DNA of 64,000 bases from assembly GCF_030273315.1 (NCBI RefSeq), contig NZ_CP127174.1:1798001-1862000 (forward strand), in the 5' to 3' direction. The notes under the pieces were generated by a model. That model was not told the DNA's origin. It saw only the letters and a program-made list of their open reading frames with translations, and did no database searches. Below, one piece after another: positions 17,802 to 27,011 of this stretch. The translations under genes were made by a program, and so were the position numbers. The DNA is from Natrialbaceae archaeon AArc-T1-2. GTDB lineage: Archaea; Halobacteriota; Halobacteria; Halobacteriales; Natrialbaceae. Each line of letters begins with the position of its first letter. Positions within the stretch are counted from its first letter, which is position 1.

Positions 17802-19316
17802 TCAGTCGTCGTCGTCGGTCGCAGTTATCTGTTCGGTTCGTTCGTCGCGAATCTCCTGCATTTGGGCCGCCGCGGCCTCGCGGACTTCGTCGACGTCGAA
17901 GCGCTCACCGTATCCGGCGTAGCTAAGCACGGCGATCACGATGAGGGTTGCGGCGGTCGCGGGAACGGCGGTCTCGAGCGAGCCCTGTCCGAGTAGTTCC
18001 GGTTCGCCGAGGACGACGCCCCAGATGAACACGACGGTTCCGCCGACGACGAAGGCCGGAAGCGCCGACTGGCGGGTGGTTTTCTCCCACAACATCGCGA
18101 GGATGCCGGCAAAGAGGATGGACATGACCCCCATTCCGAGCGTGTTGATAGCGACGATTTCGATTCCGGTCTGGGCGATCAACGCGGCGAAGACGCCGAA
18201 GCCGATGATCGTCAGCCGGGTCATCAGGACGAGGTGTTTGTCCGAGAGCCGCTTGCGGCCGCCACGGAGTGGGATGTAGAGGTCGTTGACGAACGTCGTC
18301 GCGCCGGCGAGGAGGAACGAGTCGGCGCCGCTCATCACCGCGGCGACGGAGGCTGCGAGCAACAGTCCGGCGAACACCGGCGGGAGCATTTCGGTGAGCG
18401 TCCACGCGAACGCCATCGAGGAGTCGATGTTTGCACCGTGTGCGTTGGCGATCATTCCCGCGGTCGCGGTGAGAATGCCGAACCCGACGATAACCGAGCC
18501 GGCGAGGAAGGTGCCAAGAATCGCGACTCGGCGACTCTTTGCCGACCAGGTCCGCTGGAGCATCTGCTGGTTCGCCCCGGCGACGGTGATGTACATGAGA
18601 TACCACGAGCCGATCTGGATCAACCCGACGCCGAACCAGCTAAGATGTGGGTCCGGAACGCCGCCCGAGATGGTGCCCAGACCGCCGGCGTTACTCACCG
18701 CCATGGGGATCGCGATCACCATCCCGACGATGATGAGAACGCCGTGGAAGGCGTCGGCCCAGGCGACCGACGCCATGCCGCCGTAGGCGGTGATGGCGAT
18801 GAAGACGGCGACGCTGACCCAGAAGGCAACGTCGAGCGGAATGTCGGTAGCGACCGCGATGATAGACGCCATACCAATGGTCTGGCCGGCGGTCAGGGCA
18901 ACCTGGCCGATGACGGTGAAGATGGCCGCGAAAAACTGCGTGTATCGACCGAAGACGCGTCCGAGCAGTTCCGGCACGCTGACGACCTTGAACGAGTAAA
19001 GAAAGCCAATGAGGATCGTTATCGTTATCCAGGCGAGCCCCTGGGTCATCGCGTACCACTGTGCGCTGATTCCGTCGATGAACGCCTCCTGTGCGACGCC
19101 CATGATCAACCCGCCACCGACGAACGTCGCGAAGTAGGTCATCATGTAAACGAACAGTCCGAGATCCCGTCCGGCAAGCGTGAACGAGATATAATCCTCG
19201 CCGGCGTGGCGCCCGAACCACAGGGCAACGGCGATCGTCGCGATGAAATACAGGGCCATTGTGACGATTAACGGATCGGTCATGGTGTCAATGACTGCCA
19301 TGGTTGTGTATGCCAT
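17802..19316 (-). CDS. Sodium:solute symporter (SSS family), paired with the amidase
   Basis: About 504 residues and 13 membrane segments with typical SSS features: the GRDLGLFVYMMTYFATFVGGG start, WYLMYITVAGANQQMLQR near the middle, and SGADSFLLAGATTFVNDLY in helix 8. It imports a solute with sodium. An AT-rich TATA element at 19341-19348 is about 28 nt before the ATG at 19316, so I choose that start over an upstream frame extension; ATGs at 19301 and 19283 are alternatives. It is transcribed towards the amidase gene, 22 nt apart. Substrate is probably the amide or urea-like compound the amidase cleaves. Confidence 0.9.
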   Translation of the reverse strand: MAYTTMAVIDTMTDPLIVTMALYFIATIAVALWFGRHAGEDYISFTLAGRDLGLFVYMMTYFATFVGGGLIMGVAQEAFIDGISAQWYAMTQGLAWITITILIGFLYSFKVVSVPELLGRVFGRYTQFFAAIFTVIGQVALTAGQTIGMASIIAVATDIPLDVAFWVSVAVFIAITAYGGMASVAWADAFHGVLIIVGMVIAIPMAVSNAGGLGTISGGVPDPHLSWFGVGLIQIGSWYLMYITVAGANQQMLQRTWSAKSRRVAILGTFLAGSVIVGFGILTATAGMIANAHGANIDSSMAFAWTLTEMLPPVFAGLLLAASVAAVMSGADSFLLAGATTFVNDLYIPLRGGRKRLSDKHLVLMTRLTIIGFGVFAALIAQTGIEIVAINTLGMGVMSILFAGILAMLWEKTTRQSALPAFVVGGTVVFIWGVVLGEPELLGQGSLETAVPATAATLIVIAVLSYAGYGERFDVDEVREAAAAQMQEIRDERTEQITATDDDD

Positions 19317-19672
19317 ACAATGTAAAATAAGATGGTAGATAATAAAACTTTCCACTGAAGTTGAAATACTGGCTATAGTATGGATTGATCTATTATCATA
19401 TAATGGAACGGTTGTCAATAGTGACTGCTTCTCTACCGTTCGGCGAAGTACCGATCCGTCCGATCGGTGTGCCAGACGATGCTGCAGGTAGAACGATACG
19501 ACGTAAACGCGTGCCTCCGGACTATAGACGCTCTGACGCGACGCGTCCGAGACCGATCACGACCGTACACGTCGTCGGAACGAGCTCGGTAGTCATCCGC
19601 TGGCCGAGAGATCGTCGAATGCTGATTTCGACATTCTTATAACGATGTAAAAGGCAGTTGTATAACGTAATT
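19317..19672 (+). other. Divergent intergenic region, 356 bp
   Basis: It separates two divergently transcribed symporter units and holds AT-rich promoter-like stretches at both ends (19341-19348 for the minus-strand gene; CTTATAAC near 19636 for the plus-strand gene). No gene or repeat was noticed in the middle. Confidence 0.45.
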
Positions 19673-19882
19673 ATGGAACGTGAACGACGCTCGATCGAAC
19701 CCGATCGGATGCTCTCGGTCCTGTTCGTCGCATTGTTTCTGGGCATGGTAGCGACGGTGTGGGTACCCGTCGAGCCGATCGTTCTTGGCGTACCGTTCTG
19801 GGCCGGGAGCGCACTCGCGCTCATGATCGTCTCCGTGATCGCCGCCGGCTTTGCAGGCTGGTACTGCGGGTGGCCGAACTGA
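19673..19882 (+). CDS. Small membrane protein, symporter partner (DUF3311-like)
   Basis: 69 residues with two hydrophobic helices (about 13-35 and 40-62) and a C-terminal GWYCGWPN. Small two-helix proteins of the DUF3311 kind are commonly encoded directly upstream of an SSS symporter, as here, where the symporter ATG follows after four bases. It is likely a subunit or stabiliser of that carrier. The start was set at ATG 19673, because an earlier ATG in frame adds only five residues. Confidence 0.7.
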   Translation: MERERRSIEPDRMLSVLFVALFLGMVATVWVPVEPIVLGVPFWAGSALALMIVSVIAAGFAGWYCGWPN

Positions 19883-19886
19883 AATC

Positions 19887-21329
19887 ATGACGACCGTTGC
19901 ACTCACGATCATCGCGCTGTACGTCGTCGTTACGATCGCAATCGGCTGGTACGGCTACGTTCGGACGGGACACACCCCCGCCGAGTACTTCTTGGCCGGT
20001 GGCACCCTCGGGGTCGTCGTGTTCCCGCTGACGATGTTCGCGACGCTGATGAGCGCGTTCATCTTTCTCGGCAGCGCTGGCTGGGGATACGAACACGGGA
20101 TGGGCTGGTTCGCGTTGCTCGGCGTCGAAGTGATCGCCGGCATTCCGCTGGCGCTTATCGGTCTCAAGGTCTGGCGCGTCGGGAAGCGATACGGCGTCAT
20201 CACGCCGACCGAACTCGTCGGTCGGATCTACGACAGCGACGCGACCAAACTGGTCGTACTCGTCGTCCAGTTCGTCTGGGCCGTTCCGTACCTGGCGATC
20301 CAGGCGATGGGTGGCGGAATCCTGTTCGAAACGATTACCGACGGTGCGATGTCGTTCACACAGGGTGCAGTACTGATCTCCGTCGTCACGGCCGTCTACC
20401 TCACTCTGGGCGGCCTGCGAAGCGTCGCGTGGTCGGACGTGTTACAGGGGCTGTCGATGGTCGTCTTGCTGATCGCGGCGCTCGTGTGGCTCTACCCATC
20501 GCTCGAGCCCACGGCGGCAGCGCAGACGCTCGCTACGGAGACGGGACATCTCGAACCCGCGGGCGATCGAGGGTTCTTCACACCCGGGATCTGGCTGTCG
20601 TTCCTGCTGATGAACACGATGGCGATCATCGCCTATCCGCAGATGTTCCAGCGGTTTCTCGCGGCCGAAGACGAGCGCGCGTTTCGATCGCTGCTGGTCT
20701 GGTGGCCGATCATGGTCGTCGTTGCCGTGCTCGTTCCCGTGTTGCTCGGCGTCTGGGGGGCAGCGGCGATGCCCGGTCTCGAGGATCCGGATACGATCGT
20801 CCCTGCGCTGCTCGCCGAACACGCTCCACCGGTCGTGTTTGGAATCGTCATGGGTGGTGCGGTAGCTGCGATGATGAGCACCGCCGACAGTCTCGTGTTG
20901 ACGCTCTCGTCGGTGGTCTCGCGCGACCTGTACCGGGACCACGTGAACCCGGACGCGAGTCCGGGCCGCGAGACGTGGGTCGGGCGCGTCACTGCCGTCG
21001 TCTTGCTTGCTGGCGGGCTCGTCCTCGCACTGGCTCGACAGGAGACGATCATCGAACTCGCGGTGTATTTCATTCAGGGCAACGCGCTCTTGTTGCCGGT
21101 GTTGATCGCACCGCTTTACTGGAGGCGCGTCACAGCTACTGGTGCCCTCGCTTCGGTCGCGCTCGGGCAGGGCTTTTTCGTCGCCGCGACGTTCGGACCG
21201 GTCCCGGCGGGACCGTTTATGCCGTTCGTCCCCGCCCTGGTGCTTGCCTGTGCCGGACTGCTACTCGGCTCGCTTCTCTCTCCCGAACCGGAACCGAACG
21301 AAACCGCTACGCTGTCGTTCGACCCGTAA
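19887..21329 (+). CDS. Sodium:solute symporter (SSS family), upstream of LuxE/LuxC-like genes
   Basis: About 480 residues and 12-13 membrane helices. The SSS fold is shown by YFLAGGTLGVVVFPLTMFATL near the start, NTMAIIAYPQMFQRFLAA in the middle and GAVAAMMSTADSLVLTLSS in helix 8. It starts four bases after the small membrane protein and ends seven bases before the adenylating enzyme, so all four genes to 23876 look like one operon. It probably imports the acid substrate of the following two enzymes. It is distinct in sequence from the symporter at 17802. Confidence 0.9.
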   Translation: MTTVALTIIALYVVVTIAIGWYGYVRTGHTPAEYFLAGGTLGVVVFPLTMFATLMSAFIFLGSAGWGYEHGMGWFALLGVEVIAGIPLALIGLKVWRVGKRYGVITPTELVGRIYDSDATKLVVLVVQFVWAVPYLAIQAMGGGILFETITDGAMSFTQGAVLISVVTAVYLTLGGLRSVAWSDVLQGLSMVVLLIAALVWLYPSLEPTAAAQTLATETGHLEPAGDRGFFTPGIWLSFLLMNTMAIIAYPQMFQRFLAAEDERAFRSLLVWWPIMVVVAVLVPVLLGVWGAAAMPGLEDPDTIVPALLAEHAPPVVFGIVMGGAVAAMMSTADSLVLTLSSVVSRDLYRDHVNPDASPGRETWVGRVTAVVLLAGGLVLALARQETIIELAVYFIQGNALLLPVLIAPLYWRRVTATGALASVALGQGFFVAATFGPVPAGPFMPFVPALVLACAGLLLGSLLSPEPEPNETATLSFDP

Positions 21330-21336
21330 CGTACCC

Positions 21337-22425
21337 ATGTCGATTCCCACTACACTCACGAACCCGTACGTACCGACGGACGAAACGCTCGACGAATGGA
21401 CGACCACGGTGATCGACACCCACTTCGATCCCGAGACGGGGACGCCGTACTGGCTCGAGTGGCAATCCGACGCCGGTATCGACGTCCGCTCCGCCGTCGG
21501 CGGATTCGACGATCTGCGGACCGTCTTCGAGCCGTTCGACGAGGACGTCCTGCGGACGCTCCCGGTCGAGGAGTTTTCCCCGAACGGCCTCTCGGGCGAC
21601 CGCCGAGTCTACGAGACCGGCGGTACCACCGGCGAGCCCAAGCGCATTCTCATGTGTGAGTACTGGCGACAGCAGGCCCGCTGGACGGCGAACGTACTCG
21701 AGGAGTGGACGTTTCCGCGTGGCAACGTCCTCGGGCTAGCTCCGCCCGGCGGTGCCAACAACGCGGGGACGTTCGTCCAGCACCTGGCTCACGAGTGGGG
21801 TCGGCTCCCGTTTCACGTGACCATGGATCCCCGGTGGGTGAAACGGCTCTCGAGACGACGCGACGCGAGCGAGTTCGACGCCTACCTCGAACACCTCTGT
21901 GACCAGGCCGAACGGATCCTCACCAGTCAGGACGTTCGAGTGCTATTTACGACCGCGCGGCTGCTCGAGCGACCGCGCGTGCGCGACCTCGTCGCCGAGT
22001 CGTCGATCGAGGGGATCGTCCACGGCGGCACGGCACTCGACCGCGACACCCATCGCATCTTCCGGGACGAGTGGTACAGCGACGTCACCCTCGTCGGCGA
22101 GTATGGGAATACGCTCGTGGGCGTCGCCCCCGAGGTGCCGCCCTCGTTCGGATCGCCAACCGATCGCGACTATCACCTCGATTACGTCCCCTGTTACCCC
22201 TACTTCGTCACCGAGATCGTCGACTCGGACGGCGAGCCCGTCGCCTACGGCGAGCGTGGAACGGTCCGGCCGACGGTGCTCACCGAGGAGTGTTTCCTCC
22301 CGCTGTTACCCGAGCGGGATACGGCAGCACGGATCCGCGGTGAGGGCGACTTCGGGTGGGACTGGGTCCGAACCCCGACGACCGGCGAACACGCCGCTGA
22401 CAGCGCCGTGGAGGGGGTCTACTAA
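21337..22425 (+). CDS. LuxE/ANL-type acyl-adenylating enzyme
   Basis: 362 residues, about the size of LuxE acyl-protein synthetase and shorter than typical acyl-CoA ligases. The AMP-binding P-loop is VYETGGTTGEPKRI (residues about 90-103), and later GEYGNTLVGVAPE corresponds to the A5-type substrate-site motif. The C-terminal ligase subdomain is abbreviated. It most likely activates a carboxylic acid with ATP and hands the acyl group to the next gene product. The start ATG is seven bases after the symporter stop. The ANL superfamily call is good; the LuxE assignment rests on size and the LuxC-like neighbour. Confidence 0.72.
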   Translation: MSIPTTLTNPYVPTDETLDEWTTTVIDTHFDPETGTPYWLEWQSDAGIDVRSAVGGFDDLRTVFEPFDEDVLRTLPVEEFSPNGLSGDRRVYETGGTTGEPKRILMCEYWRQQARWTANVLEEWTFPRGNVLGLAPPGGANNAGTFVQHLAHEWGRLPFHVTMDPRWVKRLSRRRDASEFDAYLEHLCDQAERILTSQDVRVLFTTARLLERPRVRDLVAESSIEGIVHGGTALDRDTHRIFRDEWYSDVTLVGEYGNTLVGVAPEVPPSFGSPTDRDYHLDYVPCYPYFVTEIVDSDGEPVAYGERGTVRPTVLTEECFLPLLPERDTAARIRGEGDFGWDWVRTPTTGEHAADSAVEGVY

Positions 22426-22448
22426 GATGCAACCGAGGTGACCTACGC

Positions 22449-23876
22449 ATGTTACCACTGCTCTCGCTCGAGGAACGTGAGACGGCCCGAAGCGACCCCA
22501 TCGACGGAATCGACGGCACGGTCTGTGACGTCGCCCGAACACCTCGCGTTCGCGTACACGATGCGCTCACGACGGCCCGTGAGGACGGTTTCGAGACGTT
22601 ACAGGAGATCGCAGTCCGTGACCTCTTAGAGCGTCTCGCGACCGCGGGCCAGCTCTTCTTCGGACGGGGCGTTCCCGCACACAGCGGCGAGCTCCCGCCG
22701 TTCGAACGCTACCAGCGGCGAGTCGTCGCAGCGACCGGTATGCCGGCCGGGTGGGTCCGGACGGCCGCTCACTGGATCGCGTTCGGTCTCCGACACCTAT
22801 CTGAATCGTTACGGGCCCAGTCTCCGACCGGCGGGCTCGAGGTCTACGACGATCCGGGCTACGTTCGCGAGACGAACGTCGGGCTGGCGTTTGCACCCCG
22901 CGTCCGCGCGCTCGGTGCGACGATGCCGGCGAACGATCCCACGGTGTACGTCTGGCCCGTCGTCGCGCTGGCGATGAAGATTCCTCTGGTGTTACGTCCG
23001 TCCGACCGCGATCCGTTCACCGCGATTCGACTCGGACGCGCCCTCCGTCGCGCCGGGATTCCGGCGTCGGCGGTTCACGTACTGCCCGGCGATCGGTCGA
23101 TCGGCGAGACCGTCTGTCGGGACGCCGACCACGCGATGGCCTTCGGCGGAGACGCTGTCGTCGATCGGTTCCGTAGCGATCCGACCGTTTCGACGTACGG
23201 CCCCGGCGAGAGCGTCGCCGTCCTGGCACGCGATCCGACCGACCGGGAACTCGAGACGCTGGCTCGAGGCGTCGCCCGCTCCGGCGGTCGGGCGTGTTTT
23301 TGTCTGACGCGTCTCGTCGCGACGGGCGAGTGTGACGCCGACGCGCTGGCGACCCGACTCGCCGACCGGATCGTCCGCGTCGACGCCACGCGGTGTGGGT
23401 CGCTCTACGACGAACGGACCGGCGTGCCTGGCTTTTCCCCACGGCGTGCAGAACAGATCGACGCCACGGTGGGCGAGCTGACGGGAACCGACGTTACTGC
23501 CGACCGTCGAGGCGGAGGTCGAGACTGCGCTTGCGACGCCGGCCGGGGGTCCGATTCTGATTCCCGCCTCCTCGAACGCGACGGCGTCGCCCGCCTGCTG
23601 CCGACCGTTCTTCGGACCGACGAACTCGTTCCGGAGCTTCCGTTTCAGTTCGCCGGCGTGACCCGGCGCGACGTCGACGAGTTGCCGGACTGTCTCGACG
23701 GCGCGTATCTCGGCGTCGTCATCGGCGACGACGACCTCGAGCGGACGTTCGTTCGGTCGCCCGAGATACGGAAGGTATACGGCGGTCGGTACCCCGCTGC
23801 CGTCGACCTTCGGGAGACGCACGAAACGTACCTCGGATCGGAACTCTACGAGACGACGACGTACGATCCGGGGTGA
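22449..23876 (+). CDS. LuxC-like acyl reductase (aldehyde dehydrogenase fold), with a local double frameshift
   Basis: 475 residues. The ALDH-like fold is indicated by VYVWPVVALAMKIPLVLRPS and ILP-type GIPASAVHVLPGD segments, and by the catalytic-cysteine region SGGRACFCLTR (Cys283 or Cys285), similar to the QACFS region of LuxC fatty-acid reductases. It should reduce an activated acyl group to an aldehyde with NAD(P)H. Residues about 348-379 read poorly, whereas the next frame gives a plausible segment with ATPAGGPILIPASS; this points to one inserted and one missing base near 23500 and 23583, either real or sequencing errors. The preceding gene supplies the activated acyl group. Confidence 0.7.
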   Translation: MLPLLSLEERETARSDPIDGIDGTVCDVARTPRVRVHDALTTAREDGFETLQEIAVRDLLERLATAGQLFFGRGVPAHSGELPPFERYQRRVVAATGMPAGWVRTAAHWIAFGLRHLSESLRAQSPTGGLEVYDDPGYVRETNVGLAFAPRVRALGATMPANDPTVYVWPVVALAMKIPLVLRPSDRDPFTAIRLGRALRRAGIPASAVHVLPGDRSIGETVCRDADHAMAFGGDAVVDRFRSDPTVSTYGPGESVAVLARDPTDRELETLARGVARSGGRACFCLTRLVATGECDADALATRLADRIVRVDATRCGSLYDERTGVPGFSPRRAEQIDATVGELTGTDVTADRRGGGRDCACDAGRGSDSDSRLLERDGVARLLPTVLRTDELVPELPFQFAGVTRRDVDELPDCLDGAYLGVVIGDDDLERTFVRSPEIRKVYGGRYPAAVDLRETHETYLGSELYETTTYDPG

Positions 23877-23887
23877 GGGCTGTGGTA

Positions 23888-24628
23888 TCAGACCGACATT
23901 CCGCCGTCGACGTGGAGCACTTCGCCCGTGATGAACTCGTGACTCGCTACGAACCGAACGGCATCGGCGACTTCCTCTGGCGTCGCCTCGTAGCGATCGA
24001 GCAGGGTGTCGACGGTGTGATGCCCGCGGAACCGCCGGTCCTCCAGTGACTCGGTGATCACGTCGTTCATCGGCGTATCGACGGGACCGGGCGCGACGGC
24101 GTTGACGCGCACGCCGTCCGGTCCGACTTCACGTGCGAGCGCTCGCGTAAAACCGAGCAGCCCCGCCTTCGACGTCGCGTACGTGGTGTCGACGGATCCG
24201 ATCGTCGCCGCCACGCTCGCGACGTTTACCACGTTGCCGTCCGTTTTCCGCAGGTAGTCGATCGCTTCCGCCGTCACGTTGACGGCTCCCTCGACGTTGA
24301 CCGCGAGCGTGCGCTCGAGCGACGTTGGCGCGTCATCGATCGAACCGGGGTCGACGACGCCAGCGGCGTTTACGACCGTACAGAGCGGTCCAAGCTCCAG
24401 TGCCGCATCGACGAGCCGGGACGCGTCCGTTCGGTCGGAGACGTCTCCCTGCACCGCTGTCGCTTTCTGTCCGCGTGCTTCGACGGCTGTTGCGCTCTCG
24501 AGTGCGGCCGATTCGTCACGGAAGTATCCAACGGCGACGTTCAATCCGTCGTCGGCCAGTGCTTCGGCAGTTGCGCGACCGATGGCCCCTGAACCGCCGG
24601 TCACGAGCGCCGTCGCGTCGTCGGTCAT
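23888..24628 (-). CDS. Short-chain dehydrogenase/reductase
   Basis: 246 residues, classical SDR. NAD(P)-binding TGGSGAIGRAT near residue 10, NAAG at about 88, catalytic Ser in NVASVAAT and the Tyr-x3-Lys pair in TTYATSK, and the C-terminal LHVDGG. It looks like a 3-oxoacyl-ACP reductase type enzyme. It converges with the LuxC-like gene, 11 nt apart, and lies downstream of the second TTT transporter on the same strand with a gap of 90 nt, so its pathway cannot be settled. Substrate unknown. Confidence 0.9.
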   Translation of the reverse strand: MTDDATALVTGGSGAIGRATAEALADDGLNVAVGYFRDESAALESATAVEARGQKATAVQGDVSDRTDASRLVDAALELGPLCTVVNAAGVVDPGSIDDAPTSLERTLAVNVEGAVNVTAEAIDYLRKTDGNVVNVASVAATIGSVDTTYATSKAGLLGFTRALAREVGPDGVRVNAVAPGPVDTPMNDVITESLEDRRFRGHHTVDTLLDRYEATPEEVADAVRFVASHEFITGEVLHVDGGMSV

Positions 24629-24718
24629 GGTCGATATCTCGCGGCCTGCAAGTTAAGATCATCGTCGTGACCCGTCACGCGTCACGATACTGAAACGAAA
24701 CGTGTTGGTGCTGGTTGC

Positions 24719-26236
24719 TCAGTTTTTGATGATGGTGACGATGATCGAGAGCGCGATGATGGCGAGCAATCCGATGGAGATCGTACTCTCGAAGAAGAAC
24801 GCCATCGGATCGCCACGGTGGAGCAACCAGCCCGTGACGAATCCATCTTCGGCGATGCCGCCGAGAATGATCCCGAGAACCGGACTGACGAGAGGGTAAT
24901 CGTACTTGACGAAGAGCACTCCGAGGATGCCGAACACCCAGACGATCCAGAGATCGAAGAGGGAGTACCGGACGGCGAACCCGCCGATCACGGCCAGCAC
25001 GCACACGGCCGGAATGATGTACTCTGCGGGGATGTACGCGAGCTTTCCGAAGTACCGCGATCCGGGGATGCCGTAGACGAAGATCAACGCGTTACCGATA
25101 AACAGCGAGAAGATGATCGCGTACACGATCACGGCGGACCGGTCGAACAGACCCGGGCCGGGGTTGAGTCCGTGGAGGGCGATCGCGCCGAGAAGCGCAG
25201 CCGTCGAACCGCTGCCGGGAATACCGAGGGTAAGCGTCGGGATCAAGGCACCACCCTGCGTCGCGTTGTTGCTCGAGTCGGCCGCGATGATGCCCTCGAT
25301 AATTCCGGTTCCGAACTTATCCGAGAGTTCCTCTTTCGACCAGCGCTGGGCTTCGTTGTAGCTGACGAAGTTTGCGACGTCGGCACCGGCGCCGGGGAGG
25401 GATCCGATGAACGCACCGATCGACATGCCACGAACGACGTCGACCGGCCGCTTTCTGACGGCTCGGAACGCATCACGGACCTGCCCTTTTCCGCCCTTTA
25501 CGTCTGCGGTATCCTGGGCGACCGTGCCGCGGTACGCGAGTTGGATCATCTCGGCGAGCACGAACAGTCCGATGAGGGCGACGATGAAGTTGACGCCGTC
25601 TTGCAGGATGGTGAATCCGAACGTGCTACGTGGCTGTGCCAGCTGTGGGTCGTTACCGATGGTCGCGACCAGCAAGCCGAACGCTCCACCGAGTAGGGAC
25701 TTCGAGAGCGATGCGCCCTTGGCTGCGGGAATGATCGTGAGCGCGAACACCGCCAGGAGGAACATCTGGGGTGGGCCGAACTGCAGGGCGAAGTCGGCGA
25801 TCTGTGGCCCGATCAACAGCAACAACACGGCGGCGAAAATTCCGGCGATCGACGAGACGATAGCCGACACTGCCAGTGCGTAAATTGCCCGCCCGTCCCG
25901 GGTCAGTTCGTACCCGTCCCAACACGTCACGACGGACCCGGGCGCGCCGGGCGTATTGATCAAAATTGCAGGAATCGAGCCGCCGTACACCGCCCCACCG
26001 TACGCCGAAACGAGGAAGATCAGCGCCGGCGTGGCGTCAAACGGTATCGTAACGGGCGTAAGCAAAATGATCGTCATCGTCGCAGAGAACCCTGGAATGG
26101 CACCGAACAGTATTCCGAGCGCGACTCCGATGAAAATGGCAGCAATTATCACCGGGTCGCTTAACAGCAAAAGAGCGTCGCCGATCGCCGCGGGGGCAAA
26201 CACATCAGCACTTGCACCTGTAATTGAGTTTCTCAT
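24719..26236 (-). CDS. tctA: TTT transporter large membrane subunit (TctA-like), module B
   Basis: 505 residues and about 12 membrane helices, with the TctA signatures GAIPGFSATMTIILLTPVT, GSLPGAGADVANFVSY and SNNATQGGALIPTLTLGIPGSG. It follows tctB with a 12-nt gap and ends the transporter operon of the putative sulfonate locus. TTT systems carry carboxylates and, in bacteria, the sulfolactate carrier SlcHFG belongs to this family, which is a precedent for a sulfonated carboxylate. It is about as diverged from the module A protein as expected for a different substrate. Confidence 0.94.
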   Translation of the reverse strand: MRNSITGASADVFAPAAIGDALLLLSDPVIIAAIFIGVALGILFGAIPGFSATMTIILLTPVTIPFDATPALIFLVSAYGGAVYGGSIPAILINTPGAPGSVVTCWDGYELTRDGRAIYALAVSAIVSSIAGIFAAVLLLLIGPQIADFALQFGPPQMFLLAVFALTIIPAAKGASLSKSLLGGAFGLLVATIGNDPQLAQPRSTFGFTILQDGVNFIVALIGLFVLAEMIQLAYRGTVAQDTADVKGGKGQVRDAFRAVRKRPVDVVRGMSIGAFIGSLPGAGADVANFVSYNEAQRWSKEELSDKFGTGIIEGIIAADSSNNATQGGALIPTLTLGIPGSGSTAALLGAIALHGLNPGPGLFDRSAVIVYAIIFSLFIGNALIFVYGIPGSRYFGKLAYIPAEYIIPAVCVLAVIGGFAVRYSLFDLWIVWVFGILGVLFVKYDYPLVSPVLGIILGGIAEDGFVTGWLLHRGDPMAFFFESTISIGLLAIIALSIIVTIIKN

Positions 26237-26248
26237 CGTGTCACCTCG

Positions 26249-26983
26249 TTAGGGGAGTGGAAGGTTTAGCCAGTTGATGAACACACCCCAGACCAGAATC
26301 GTAAATCCGACTGAGTACGCGATGAGTATTGTCGGCCGCCGTTCGCCGAACATGTAAAGCGACGCCGCGAGGAAACCGACCGACGACACGGTGAACGGGA
26401 CTTCGACGTAGAGGAGCCCGACGTACACAAGCGAGAGAGCCGTGATTCCGGCGGCGGTTCGAACGGTAAAGCTTCCGTCCGCTTTCTGATCGGTCTCTGC
26501 GGTACGTTCGGTCTCGTCGAACTGCTCTACTACGTCCGTGCGTCCACGAGAGTGATCTCGCTGTTCTGTCGCCCCGTCGACGTTGCTCGTTTCCACGTAG
26601 CTGCCGTTCCCGTCCGGTGACATCTCCTCGGCTGTTTCTGACGTGTTCGAACCCCCGTCCGTCGACCCGCTCGGACCGTCCTCTGGCGTTTCGCCCTGTG
26701 TAGTACCCGGCTCCGCTTCTTCCGACGTCGGTGTTATAGAAATGACATGAATGAGAAGGGTAACGACGGCGAGAAGTATAGTCGCGTACAACAACGGATT
26801 GGCGTACAACATCGATTGCTCCGGCAGCCCCCGCGTGTCCCAGTAGTACAACGCACAGAACACGAGTGCTATCAGCGGAAACAGTAATTCGCCCGTATCG
26901 ATACGTACCTGCCGTTCCCCGAGCCGGAGATCGACTGTTGGCGGCTCCAAACTTTTTGCTTGCATTTTAGGTGCTCTACTCAA
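26249..26983 (-). CDS. tctB: TTT transporter small membrane subunit (TctB-like) with a long acidic insert
   Basis: 244 residues, longer than the usual 150-180. Two hydrophobic helices at about 34-85 are followed by a hydrophilic, low-complexity stretch (about residues 88-165, rich in Ser, Glu, Asp and Gly), and then helices from about 172 to 240. The extra length is thus a loop between helices 2 and 3. An ATG six codons downstream is an alternative start. The gene lies between tctC and tctA in the expected order. Confidence 0.85.
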   Translation of the reverse strand: MSRAPKMQAKSLEPPTVDLRLGERQVRIDTGELLFPLIALVFCALYYWDTRGLPEQSMLYANPLLYATILLAVVTLLIHVISITPTSEEAEPGTTQGETPEDGPSGSTDGGSNTSETAEEMSPDGNGSYVETSNVDGATEQRDHSRGRTDVVEQFDETERTAETDQKADGSFTVRTAAGITALSLVYVGLLYVEVPFTVSSVGFLAASLYMFGERRPTILIAYSVGFTILVWGVFINWLNLPLP

Positions 26984-27011
26984 AGGAATGTTATATATGT
27001 TTTTTCAGTCT

